Positions 19,048 to 27,266 of a stretch of DNA of 64,000 nt are shown here, piece by piece. The notes under the pieces are model-generated. The model was not told the origin of the DNA and ran no database searches. It saw only the letters and a list, made by a program, of their open reading frames with translations. Source of the stretch: Paraburkholderia ultramafica (GTDB lineage Bacteria > Pseudomonadota > Gammaproteobacteria > Burkholderiales > Burkholderiaceae); assembly GCF_902859915.1 (NCBI RefSeq), contig NZ_CADIKK010000015.1, positions 124,001-188,000 on the forward strand, in the 5' to 3' direction. The stretch's first letter is position 1. Each line of letters opens with the position of its first letter. The translations under genes and the position numbers were made by a program.

Positions 19048-19758
19048 ATGACAACTCTTTATGACACGCTCGGCGTGCAGGCGCACGCGAGCGACGATGA
19101 AATCAAGCGGGCCTACCGGAAGGCCGCGATGAAGTGGCATCCCGACCGCAATAGCGGCGCCGAGGCAGTGGCGCGCGCGGCGTTCCAGGAGATCAAGGAC
19201 GCGTACGCGATCCTCTCCGATGCCGAGCAGCGCAAGGTGTACGACGCGGTCTACGCCGAGCAGATGCGCGGCTGGGAAGCGCAGCGCGCGCGTCAGCAGC
19301 AGGCCCAGGCGCAGCGCGAGGCGGCGGCGCGCGCGGCCGACGAAGCGGCGTACGCGGAGATGGTCTCGGTCGCGATCCGTTTCGCCGACGAAGGCCACAA
19401 TCGCGATGTACTGTTCGGCGTGCTGCTCGGGCGGCAATGCGAACCGCGGCGAGCCGCGCAGATCGCGGACAGCATGGCAGCGTTACAGGCATCGCGCCGC
19501 GAGGCAGCGAAGGCCGACGCGGCTGCCGATGCAGCCCATTCGACCGATGCCAATGAAGCCGCTGAAGCCGCTGAAGCCGCCAGGGATTCCGACCTGCCGG
19601 CCCACACCAAAGCGGCTTCAGTGAAGGACGCCGTCGCTCACGACGCGCCCGGCAGCCGCGCCAGGCACGCGAAACGCGAAGAACCCGCCACCGACGCGCA
19701 TCCGGCCGGCACGCTGGGCGGTCTGTGGTTCCAGTTTCTGAACGGCTTGCGTTTTTGA
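19048..19758 (+). CDS. J-domain (DnaJ-like) protein
   Basis: The 236-residue protein has an N-terminal J domain (residues 1-65) with the HPD motif in KWHPDRNSG and the usual LYDTLGVQAHASDDEIKRAY start. J domains stimulate the ATPase of DnaK-type Hsp70. It lacks the Gly/Phe region, zinc fingers and substrate domain of true DnaJ. The middle is a long charged Ala/Arg/Gln helix, then an Ala/Glu-rich low-complexity stretch, and the protein ends in an aromatic tail (GGLWFQFLNGLRF) that may bind a partner or membrane. The ATG at 19048 was chosen because the J domain starts there. Confidence 0.88.
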   Translation: MTTLYDTLGVQAHASDDEIKRAYRKAAMKWHPDRNSGAEAVARAAFQEIKDAYAILSDAEQRKVYDAVYAEQMRGWEAQRARQQQAQAQREAAARAADEAAYAEMVSVAIRFADEGHNRDVLFGVLLGRQCEPRRAAQIADSMAALQASRREAAKADAAADAAHSTDANEAAEAAEAARDSDLPAHTKAASVKDAVAHDAPGSRARHAKREEPATDAHPAGTLGGLWFQFLNGLRF

Positions 19759-19762
19759 CGGA

Positions 19763-20437
19763 TTACGCGGGCTGGCTGCTGATCCTGCCGGTCCGCGTCA
19801 ACTCGGACGCCAGTTCGTCGATGTAAGGATCGTTCAGCCCGCAGTCCGCCAATGCGCTTTGCAGCCTGAACACGTACTCGGCGTTCGTGCCGAACAGGCC
19901 GGCGGCCACGGCCATCAACGGCGCGATCGCCGAGGCGCGCGCATCGCCTTCGTATTGCGAATCGTCGGGCTCGGCCACGAAGGCGATCGCGGATACTTCA
20001 GTGCCGTCGTCGAGCGTGACCGCTGCCCAGGTCGGGCGATAAGCGCCCGTCACCATCTCGCGAATCCACAGAATTCGCAGCTCTTCTTCGAGCGTCGCGT
20101 CGCACAGGCGCAACGCGACGCCTTGCGTGCTGCCGCCCGGTTCGAGCGAGAGCATGCGCCCCGGCTGTTCCGGCGTGCCGCGCCCGGCGATCAGGCGGAT
20201 GCAGAAGCTGCGATGCCAGCCATGCAGCGTCGCGATACGGCGGCTGTCGAAGTCCGAGATCGGATTCCACATCAACGAGCCATACGCGAAGACCCAGACG
20301 TCGTCTTCGTGCGCACGCTGCTGCATGGTCTGCGCGAGCGACGCGTCGATCCGCGCCTGGCTCCACAGCATCTCCTTGGGCAGCGAGTCAAAACTTTCGA
20401 GGTACGCGCCAGAGCTAATGGCGTTTCGGTTCAGCAT
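19763..20437 (-). CDS. chaC: ChaC-like gamma-glutamylcyclotransferase
   Basis: The 224-residue protein carries the ChaC/GGCT-like fold: the nucleotide- or substrate-binding loop VFAYGSLMWNP, GWHRSFCIRLIAGRGT, the conserved Glu region WIREMVTGAYRP, and NDPYIDELA. ChaC enzymes cleave glutathione to 5-oxoproline and Cys-Gly in the cytoplasm. The start at 20437 gives the usual length; no good ribosome binding site is visible, and a later Met is possible. It ends four bases from the convergent J-domain gene. Confidence 0.88.
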   Translation of the reverse strand: MLNRNAISSGAYLESFDSLPKEMLWSQARIDASLAQTMQQRAHEDDVWVFAYGSLMWNPISDFDSRRIATLHGWHRSFCIRLIAGRGTPEQPGRMLSLEPGGSTQGVALRLCDATLEEELRILWIREMVTGAYRPTWAAVTLDDGTEVSAIAFVAEPDDSQYEGDARASAIAPLMAVAAGLFGTNAEYVFRLQSALADCGLNDPYIDELASELTRTGRISSQPA

Positions 20438-20822
20438 CCGTGGGTTCCGTGATGGTGGATGGCGCGCGCGTCGCTCGACGCCGCGTGCCGCCGCAAGAAT
20501 CAACCTGAAGTATGAATGCGGGACTCGGCGGAAAAAATTCGCCTGCGGGCAATAGTGCGTCTCGCGGACGGCGCCAATCGGCGTGCGTGTCGCCGCAACG
20601 CCTGTGCCGCGCGCGCGACCGACAGCATAATGTAAGGATGGCCATCGCGCTGGTACACTTCGCGGCAAGCGCAGTGAGGAGCGTTCTGTGCCCGTGACTT
20701 GAACCCCCTGGTACAAATTCCCGTGGCGCCAGCAATTTAGACATCGTAGTGTCACGGGAGCGCAAGACTGGGTTGGCACAATGGCACCCAGAAGCAAAAA
20801 AAAACACGGGTACGGGGTAAGC
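20438..20822. other. Divergent intergenic region with a long-range inverted repeat
   Basis: These 385 bases separate ChaC from the phosphatase-like gene. CCCGTGAC (20691-20698) is matched by GTCACGGG (20751-20758) with 52 bases between, which could close a structured leader ahead of the plus-strand gene. Nothing else stands out. Confidence 0.35.
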
Positions 20823-21470
20823 GTGACCAGAAAATATAAAGTGCTGTTTCTCTGCCGCAATAATTCAGTACGCAGCATCATTGCCGAAGCTTTGCTGCGC
20901 GAACTGGCAGGACACCGGTTCGAAGCATTCAGCGCGGGGCCGGAGCCGGCCGCGCGGGTTCATCCATTGGCGGTCGCGCAACTGCGGCCCGGCATATCGG
21001 GTCGCGACATACTCAGCCCGAAAAGCTGGCTGGAATTCACCGGCGAATGGGCGCCGCGGATGGACCTCGTCATCGCGCTCGACGAATCTGTCGACGAGCA
21101 CCATGCGCCTGCGTTTCCGGGAGCGCCTTCGTTGCTTGGCTGGACCTTTGCCAATCCGCTCGCCGACGGCGTGTCGGCTGACGAGCGGGCGCGGCTGTTC
21201 GACAAGATGTTCTGGCAGATCGTGAGGCAGGTCAGCGCGTTTATCGAATTGCCGCAATATGCGGTGCCGCCGGTGCGCGACGGTGGTGCTCGCATTGGGG
21301 CTGCCGCGATCTCGGCTTCGATCTCGACTCCGACCGCGACCTCAAGCCCGGGCGACACGCGATGCGCAGACCACAGCCTCGCGAGCGCTTCGATCAGCGA
21401 TTCAGCGAATGCCGGAACGATCTCCGCCACGATCGCCTCGCCGGATCAGGCTACGACGTGCGACGCATGA
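20823..21470 (+). CDS. Low-molecular-weight phosphatase / ArsC-like protein
   Basis: The 215-residue product has an N-terminal low-molecular-weight tyrosine phosphatase fold with the P-loop CX5R: Cys11-Arg-Asn-Asn-Ser-Val-Arg17, which in this form (CRNNSVRS) is closest to thioredoxin-type arsenate reductases and their relatives. The domain ends near residue 150. The remaining 65 residues are Ser/Ala/Thr-rich and low complexity, unlike typical family members of about 140 residues. A GTG at 20823 is preferred; an ATG at 20781 would add 14 residues. No arsenic genes are nearby, so the substrate is open. Confidence 0.75.
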   Translation: MTRKYKVLFLCRNNSVRSIIAEALLRELAGHRFEAFSAGPEPAARVHPLAVAQLRPGISGRDILSPKSWLEFTGEWAPRMDLVIALDESVDEHHAPAFPGAPSLLGWTFANPLADGVSADERARLFDKMFWQIVRQVSAFIELPQYAVPPVRDGGARIGAAAISASISTPTATSSPGDTRCADHSLASASISDSANAGTISATIASPDQATTCDA

Positions 21471-21531
21471 ACGCCGCCCGCCGTTTGCTCCAACTGAACG
21501 TCGCCTGAGGCGAAACCGGGGGCTCCGGGGG

Positions 21532-21819
21532 CTATTTCATTGCGCCGGCTTTCGCGGGCTTCATCGAGTCGTCGGGCGACATCGGCTGCATGTCGCCGTC
21601 CGTCGAGTGCATTCTTTTCGTCGCGCTTCCCGGCATCACGTCCAGCGGACTTGGGGCGGGGTCGCCCCAATGCGTCATGCCCGCGGTCGCGGCGCTGTGC
21701 GCGTTGCCACCGCCGCTGCCACCATTGCCGTTGCCGCCGCCTTGCGCGAACGCCGCGCCGCTTGTCACCGAAAGAACGGCAATACAACCCAGCGTGATTT
21801 TAAGCATTGATATGCGCAT
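21532..21819 (-). CDS. Small Gly/Met-rich secreted protein
   Basis: The 95-residue product has a signal peptide (MRISMLKITLGCIAVLSVTS, cleavage near AFA-Q at residue 26), followed by a Gly/Asn-rich linker (GGGNGNGGSGGG) and a Met-, Ser- and Pro-rich, probably disordered tail. The ATG at 21819 has AAGGAG at good spacing. Function unknown; the methionine-rich tail could bind a metal, which is speculation. Confidence 0.75.
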   Translation of the reverse strand: MRISMLKITLGCIAVLSVTSGAAFAQGGGNGNGGSGGGNAHSAATAGMTHWGDPAPSPLDVMPGSATKRMHSTDGDMQPMSPDDSMKPAKAGAMK

Positions 21820-22103
21820 GACATTTCTCCTTGCGAGCTCATCGGGCGGCAGCGGCGCTGAGAGCTGGACGTGTGCCGTTCATGACCCGCATGACCGGTT
21901 CCCGGAAGGCAACGCGTGATTGCGCTGCTCCAACCGAATATACGGCGGGCACAGGCGTCTGGATGCAGATCGGCAGATTGGCAGGGCGCACGCAGCAAAG
22001 CTTCGCCCGCGCGCGTCGGCGAGCACGCGTGCCAAACCTGCGATGTCCCACGGGAGAATGCGAGGGTATACCTTTTGCGTTAGCGGCTCAACAGCCTGGC
22101 GGC

Positions 22104-22430
22104 TTAACGATTGTTAGAACGCGCAAGCGGACTTCCTGCGAACGGATCGTTTTTCCAGTCCACATGTTTTTTCGGCTGCGGGGCCGGGGCCGGTTTGGCC
22201 GTCAATTCAAAGTGGTCGATTGATTGACCTGCGCTGATTGCCTGTTTCAGCCATTGGGGCATTTCACCCTGGCCGTCCCAGCTGTCGCCAGTCGCGCTAC
22301 GGTAGCGTGCGGCCTTTTGCGCGATTGGCTCGGACGCCAGCACGGCAGCAAGGTCTTCCGGTTTGATACCAAACTCTTCCATGCGATGGCGGAGATACGC
22401 AATCATGCTATCTCGCTTCCTTTCGTCCAT
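22104..22430 (-). CDS. H-NS-family DNA-binding protein (short form)
   Basis: The 108-residue protein contains an H-NS-type C-terminal DNA-binding domain around residues 42-75 (YRSATGDSWDGQGEMPQWL, corresponding to the YR...TWSGRGR-P-WL core). Here the GRGR-like loop reads DGQGEM, as in a Burkholderiaceae subgroup. The N-terminal 40 residues (MIAYLRHRMEEFGIKPEDL) are shorter than the usual oligomerisation region. It probably binds AT-rich DNA and acts as a nucleoid-associated regulator. The start has AAGGACG upstream. The C-terminal tail is Pro/Lys-rich. Confidence 0.75.
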   Translation of the reverse strand: MDERKRDSMIAYLRHRMEEFGIKPEDLAAVLASEPIAQKAARYRSATGDSWDGQGEMPQWLKQAISAGQSIDHFELTAKPAPAPQPKKHVDWKNDPFAGSPLARSNNR

Positions 22431-22504
22431 AAGATATTCGTCCTTCTAAAACGTCCAGCGTTCTGTCAATTACAGATTGCAAGGGAAAGTCGCGATGGAT
22501 CGAT

Positions 22505-22518
22505 CCCATTTAAATGGG
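22505..22518. promoter_or_regulatory. Perfect AT-centred palindrome upstream of the H-NS-like gene
   Basis: CCCATTTAAATGGG lies 75 bases upstream of the H-NS-like start codon, in position for an operator. No regulator can be assigned. Confidence 0.3.
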
Positions 22519-22800
22519 GCCGGCCCGCGGTGGGGTTGTTGATTGAAGGAAATTCCACGAGCTGCGTTAAAAAACGTTGCTCCATAAATCGCGATACAGC
22601 TTATGCCCGACCCGGCCGTCTATCAGACTGGCCGTGCCGCTCAGTGAATATTCCAGCGCTTCGGCCGCGCGCCACGCAAGGCTGGATAAGCCTCACGGCA
22701 GCAATGGAAAGAACTGGGGTGACAATGCACTGATTGCGAATGACTGATTTCACGTCCACGCTCCGTCTCTCGCCGGTGCCTCGCGCGCGCCGCTTTTTTA

Positions 22801-22821
22801 CGTTATGACAGCATCATAACG
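22801..22821. promoter_or_regulatory. Operator-like inverted repeat
   Basis: CGTTATGA and TCATAACG are perfect 8-bp arms separated by CAGCA. There is no T tract after it on the plus strand, so an operator is more likely than a terminator. The regulator is unknown. Confidence 0.35.
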
Positions 22822-23190
22822 CACTGTGCGGCCAAAGCACGCGCCACTTCGGCTGATTTTCTCTGCGCATGCGGTTTGTCGAACGGTATCGGCCTCGGCC
22901 GGCACCACCAGACCCCCGGGATTGAATTCCCAGGCGGGCGACCTATAACGGAAACAGCGGAACCCACATTCGCGCTGCCAGCTTGTGGCGACTGATTCCG
23001 GCTACCCGCGAGAACGCGCCCGACATTAGTTGCAAGTGTGGCAATTATTTACTCGTTTAGTTCGGTGACCCGTCGCAGCAGTTGCGCATCGGCATCGACC
23101 CGTTCCTCAGCCCGATTGGGCGAGCTGGCTTTTCGCGGATCATTCTTTAGGAGGACGAGAACTGCTGCGCCGGATTCGAGGAGTCTGGAC

Positions 23191-23508
23191 ATGAAATTAC
23201 GTTTATTGATGTTAGTCGCCAGCGCCGTTCTGTTTCTCGCGCCGAGAGCGGCCGGTGCGATGGGGATGGACGGCCTTCCGGACACCGGAACGTCGGGCCG
23301 CGTTCTGATGCAGCAGAATGCGAATGAATCGGCGCAGGCCACGACCGATATGTCGCTCGGCGAAGCCGCGCAGGGCACCGACAGTCGCACGCAAGCCGTG
23401 CGCAATGTGTCGTACGGCGGCGTGGCCGGGGGGCAATCGGAATCGGGAGGCCGGCAGAGCCAGCCGTGCGGTTCCGGACCTCAGTGCAGGATCTATTTCG
23501 GTCAATGA
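23191..23508 (+). CDS. Small secreted protein of unknown function
   Basis: The 105-residue product begins with a clear signal peptide (MKLRLLMLVASAVLFLAPRA, cleavage near AGA). The mature part is Gly/Ser/Gln-rich and polar (TSGRVLMQQNANESAQATTD) with two cysteines near the end (QPCGSGPQCRIYF) that may form a disulfide. The ATG is preceded by CGAGGAG. I do not recognise a family. Confidence 0.75.
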   Translation: MKLRLLMLVASAVLFLAPRAAGAMGMDGLPDTGTSGRVLMQQNANESAQATTDMSLGEAAQGTDSRTQAVRNVSYGGVAGGQSESGGRQSQPCGSGPQCRIYFGQ

Positions 23509-23698
23509 CAGATCCGCGAGTGGGAGTGCGGTGCCCGATCGAAGGCGCCGCGTCCCGCCCAGTTTTCTCGCCAGCGCCGTCTCTGGTTGCTTGCCGTATC
23601 TACGCGTATCAGCCGCGATTTCCTGTCGTTGTTTGACTTGCGGCGTTCTCGCTCGTCGCTCGTCGCACCGATCAGCCCGCCAATCAGGCGAGACTGCG

Positions 23699-25167
23699 TC
23701 ATTCGTCCTGCTGCGCCAGAGGCGCCTGACGCAGCCGCACGCCGACGATGCGCCGCGTACAGATCACCGCGCCGCATACCACCACGACGTCGATCGCAAA
23801 GCCCATGTGAATGGCGCGCACGATGGCATCCCGACCGTCGGCGAGCGCCGCATGGCCGACGCCTGCGATGCTGTGTGCGAGGCTCCGCGAAACCAGCATG
23901 CCGATCGTGGCCGTCCCCAGCATGCCGCCGACCATCCGCGTCGACTGGATCAGCGCGGTGGCGATGCCGAAACGTGCGCGCCCGCTCAACTCTTGGGCAA
24001 AGACGTTGAGGTTGTTGAAAATGAAGCCGAGACCGACGCCTGCCACGCCCATCGACAGCGCGCCGAACGCATGCGGGCTGGTGCTGTCGAGCATCGCCGT
24101 GCCGGCACAACCCGCGCCGATCAACGCAAAGCCGACCGTGACGATCGTCATCGGATCGCGCAACCGCGTGACGATGCGCGTATTCGCCAGGCTTCCGAGC
24201 GCGAGGCAGACCGGCAGTGGCGTGACCGCGATGCCGGCCGCCTGCGGCGTCATGCCGAAGCCCGTTTGCAGCAGCAGCGGCATGAAGAACAGCAGCGAAA
24301 ACATCGCGAATCCGGCCGCGAAAGAGAGCACGAAGAGCAGCACGAGATTGCGGTCCGCGAACAGTTCGACGGGCAGAATCGGCTGTGCATGGCGTCTTTC
24401 CCACTGGTACAGCAAGACGCCTGACGCGAGCGCAAGCGTCACCAGCATCAGCGCCGCCGACGCACTCCCCGTGGCGGGCAGCCGCTCGACGCCCATTTGC
24501 AGCGACGCGAGCAGGACCGACAACAACGCTGCGCCGGTCCAGTCGATCGTCGTCCGCTGCCTGCCGCCATGCTCGATGCGGGGCAAATACCGCATCACGC
24601 AATAGAGGCCGGCGAGCCCAACCGGCAGATTGATGAGGAACGTCGCGCGCCAGTCGTAGACCGCGCTCAGAAATCCGCCGAGAAATGTCCGGCTGCGGTG
24701 GCGACTCCATAGGAACCCGCCATCATGACCTGCCAACGCACACGGGCGTGCGGATCGGGAAACAGATCGGGAATCGACGCGAATGCCGTGCCGAGCATCA
24801 TCCCGCCGCCGATGCCCTGCAGGGCGCGCGCCAAAACCAGCAGTTGCACGTTCGGTGCAAGTCCGCAGAGCGCAGAGGCTGCCGTGAACGTGGTGATCGA
24901 CGCGATCACGAAAGGCTTGCGCCCGAAGTAGTCGCCGAGCCGGCCGAAGATGGGGACCGAGATGATGGAGGCGAGCAGGTAGACGCTCGCAATCCACGCG
25001 TAGTATTCGGCCCCTTTCAGATCGGCGTCGATGGAAGGCAGCGCGGTGCTGACGACCGTCTGATCGAGTGCGACGAGCATGTTGACGAGGCCGATTCCGA
25101 GCATCGCCAGCAGCGAATCGCGGAACGGGCGGACAGCGGCGGCGTCATGGTTTTCAACGCCTGCCAT
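23699..25167 (-). pseudogene. Frameshifted DHA2-type MFS drug exporter
   Basis: Two adjacent frames together make one complete 14-helix DHA2 (EmrB/QacA-type) transporter. The first part (25167 to about 24687) holds LDQTVVSTALPSIDADL and RALQGIGGGMMLGTAFASI and continues to GSYGVATAAG. The second, in another frame, picks up at FLGGFLSAVYDWRATFLINL and runs to the end at 23699. Adding back one C near 24687 (GGAC to GGACC) restores GPFLGGF, so a one-base deletion explains the break. It is either an inactivated gene or a sequencing error. The start has GGGAAG upstream. Confidence 0.8.
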
Positions 25168-25567
25168 CAGTGCTTCCCGCGCATTCGCAGCCGGCCCGGT
25201 GCGGCTGCGCGCGGGGTTGTTGTGAACTTGTGAACAAGGCTTCTCTCACTATGTCGGCGACCTCAGGAAATGCTGCCCGAGGGAGCGGTTTCGAGTTGCG
25301 GCGCGGTGCGATTGGCCCGTTCGAGCAGCAGCACGACGACGGCGGAAACGCACATTAGCGGCGCAGTACTCGCCATGGCGGACGAAACCCGGCAAATGCG
25401 GCTTCGTGCGTCAGGAAAAATTATGGGAGAGCAAAAAGCGGCCCGGGTTAACGCAAGCTGATTCTTCCGTTAAGCCGGTCTTAACGATTCCGATTGAAGC
25501 CTGGCGCATCGGTCCATCCGTATGCCCGGCATTTTTCGTCGCTCAATCTGGACAAGCCGCGCGCGTC
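25168..25567. other. Intergenic region between two MFS genes
   Basis: These 400 bases separate two same-strand exporter genes and probably contain the promoter of the downstream, frameshifted one. No gene or clear palindrome was seen. Confidence 0.45.
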
Positions 25568-27241
25568 TCATTGGTTGGCGATCCCTTTGGCGCCGCCACG
25601 CGCCGGGCCGGGATCGTTCGGGCTCGCCGCGGATGGTGTGCGGCCAAGGAATCCAAGCACCATGATCGCGGAGGCGAGCGTGATGGCCACCAGCATGTGG
25701 AGCAGCACCCGGAACGCGCCGTCGTACGCCTGCACGAGCAGGGGCTGCCCGAGTGTCGGCAGCAGCGCGGCAGCGTGTGTCAGATCGCCGGTGGCCACGC
25801 GCTGGGCGGCTTCGGTCACTGCATGAGCCGGCGCGCCGGGAGTTCGCGCGAGTGCATCGGATAGCCGCAAGCGTGTGAGCACCGCCAGTATCGCGCTAGC
25901 CACGGCGAGGGTCATGCCTTCGCCCGCCACGCGCGTGGTGCTGAAGATACCCGTCGCCATGCCGGCGCGTTCCCTGGGAACGACGCTGACTGACAAGCCG
26001 TCCATCAGTCCCCACGGCAGCCCGGCGCCCACACCGATCACAAACAGCGGGATCGCAAAGGCAGTGGCTGGCGCATCAGGTCCGATACCACTGAACCAGA
26101 GCATACCGATGGCCGCAATGACGAGGCCGATCGCTGAAATGACGCCGGCTGACATCCAGCGCGTGAGATACGCAGCGGTGAGCGGCACGAACAGCATCGG
26201 TGCCGAAAGCGAAAGCATCATCAAGCCCGCGCGGATCGCGGTATGTCCTTCGATGCCGATGAATCGCGTCGGTAAGACCAGCAGCAACGTGACATAGCAA
26301 AATGCCGTCGCAAGCGGGAGCGCCTGCACACCGACGAAGCGCGGATAGCGAAACAACGACAGGTCGAGCATGGGCCGGCTAACACGAGCTTCGATCCAGA
26401 CGAACGCGCTCGCCATGACCGCGGCACCCATGAACAGCGTAACGATGAGGGGACTGCTCCAGCCGCTCTCCGGACCTTGCAGCAGGCCGAAGGTGAACAG
26501 GGTCAGCGCGGCGGTAAAGCTGATGGCGCCAGGCCAATCAAGACCCTTGGCATGCGGATCACACGATTCCCGCAGCTTTGGAACGCCGAGTGCAAAGCCC
26601 GTCAAGCCGATCGCCGCATCCGCGAGGAAGAACGATCGCCAGCCGAATGTTTGCGTGAGAAACCCGGCGAGAAGCGGACCCAGCGCGAGGCCCACGCCGA
26701 AGGTCGTGCCGAGCATGCTGAACGCGCGGGCGCGTCCATCCCCGTCGAACTCCTGCGCGAGGGCCGCCGATGATCCGGCCAGCACCAACGCGGCTGCGAT
26801 GCCCTGCAGCGCGCGCAGGAAGTCGACCCACACGAGGCTCGGCGCCGCGGCAATCCCAAGTGATGTCGCTGCAAAGAGCGCCACCCCGACGGCGAACATA
26901 CGTTTCCGTCCGAGCAGATCCGCGAGCGCTCCTGCGACCATCAGACTGCTGCCGAAGCTCAGCATGAACGCGTTCAGGATCCAGTTGACTGCCACCGGGC
27001 TGCCGCCCAGCGCGGTGCCGATGGTCGGCGCCGACACCGCCGCGCCGCCGAAATTCAGCGGCAGGACCAGCACCGCTATGCAAACGCCGGCGAGAATCAG
27101 CACCTGTTGCGAGGCGCTGCGAGGGACTGCGCTGCCGGCTGCGGGCGCCGCGTGGGGCGAGGCGGCTTTTGAGGTCGTCGATGGCGTAGCCTGGTTATCC
27201 TGCACGGGGGTTCTCTCTGTCTGACTTTGGGCCGTAGCCAT
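25568..27241 (-). CDS. DHA2-type MFS transporter
   Basis: The 557-residue protein (counted from the ATG at 27241) has a Pro/Ala/Ser-rich cytoplasmic N-tail and then 14 predicted membrane helices. The MFS signature in loop 2-3 reads GALADLLGRKRMFAVG, and the motif-C-like region is LGTTFGVGLALGPLLAGFL. It is likely a proton-driven exporter of small toxic molecules at the inner membrane. A longer start at 27313 would overlap the gene upstream; the shorter start leaves a 25-base gap. No ribosome binding site is convincing. It probably shares a transcript with the MFS gene at 27267-28679. Substrate unknown. Confidence 0.88.
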   Translation of the reverse strand: MATAQSQTERTPVQDNQATPSTTSKAASPHAAPAAGSAVPRSASQQVLILAGVCIAVLVLPLNFGGAAVSAPTIGTALGGSPVAVNWILNAFMLSFGSSLMVAGALADLLGRKRMFAVGVALFAATSLGIAAAPSLVWVDFLRALQGIAAALVLAGSSAALAQEFDGDGRARAFSMLGTTFGVGLALGPLLAGFLTQTFGWRSFFLADAAIGLTGFALGVPKLRESCDPHAKGLDWPGAISFTAALTLFTFGLLQGPESGWSSPLIVTLFMGAAVMASAFVWIEARVSRPMLDLSLFRYPRFVGVQALPLATAFCYVTLLLVLPTRFIGIEGHTAIRAGLMMLSLSAPMLFVPLTAAYLTRWMSAGVISAIGLVIAAIGMLWFSGIGPDAPATAFAIPLFVIGVGAGLPWGLMDGLSVSVVPRERAGMATGIFSTTRVAGEGMTLAVASAILAVLTRLRLSDALARTPGAPAHAVTEAAQRVATGDLTHAAALLPTLGQPLLVQAYDGAFRVLLHMLVAITLASAIMVLGFLGRTPSAASPNDPGPARGGAKGIANQ

Positions 27242-27266
27242 CAATGCGCTCGGTACGTTGGCGCCC

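Larger units (their letters stand above)
22431..23190. other. Long intergenic region with two palindromes and a possible gene remnant
   Basis: These 760 bases lie between the divergent H-NS-like and secreted-protein genes. They hold CCCATTTAAATGGG (perfect 14-bp palindrome, 22505-22518) and CGTTATGA-N5-TCATAACG (22801-22821). Minus-strand bases 22567-22692 have one open frame of 41 residues without a start codon (AWRAAEALEYSLSGTASLID followed by a charged end), possibly the remnant of a gene. Confidence 0.4.

Noticed and set aside
20660..20700. GAGGAGCGTT motif resembling the start of an S-adenosylhomocysteine riboswitch
   Set aside because: The rest of the riboswitch consensus (paired stems and the conserved loop) cannot be found, and the downstream gene is unrelated to methionine metabolism.
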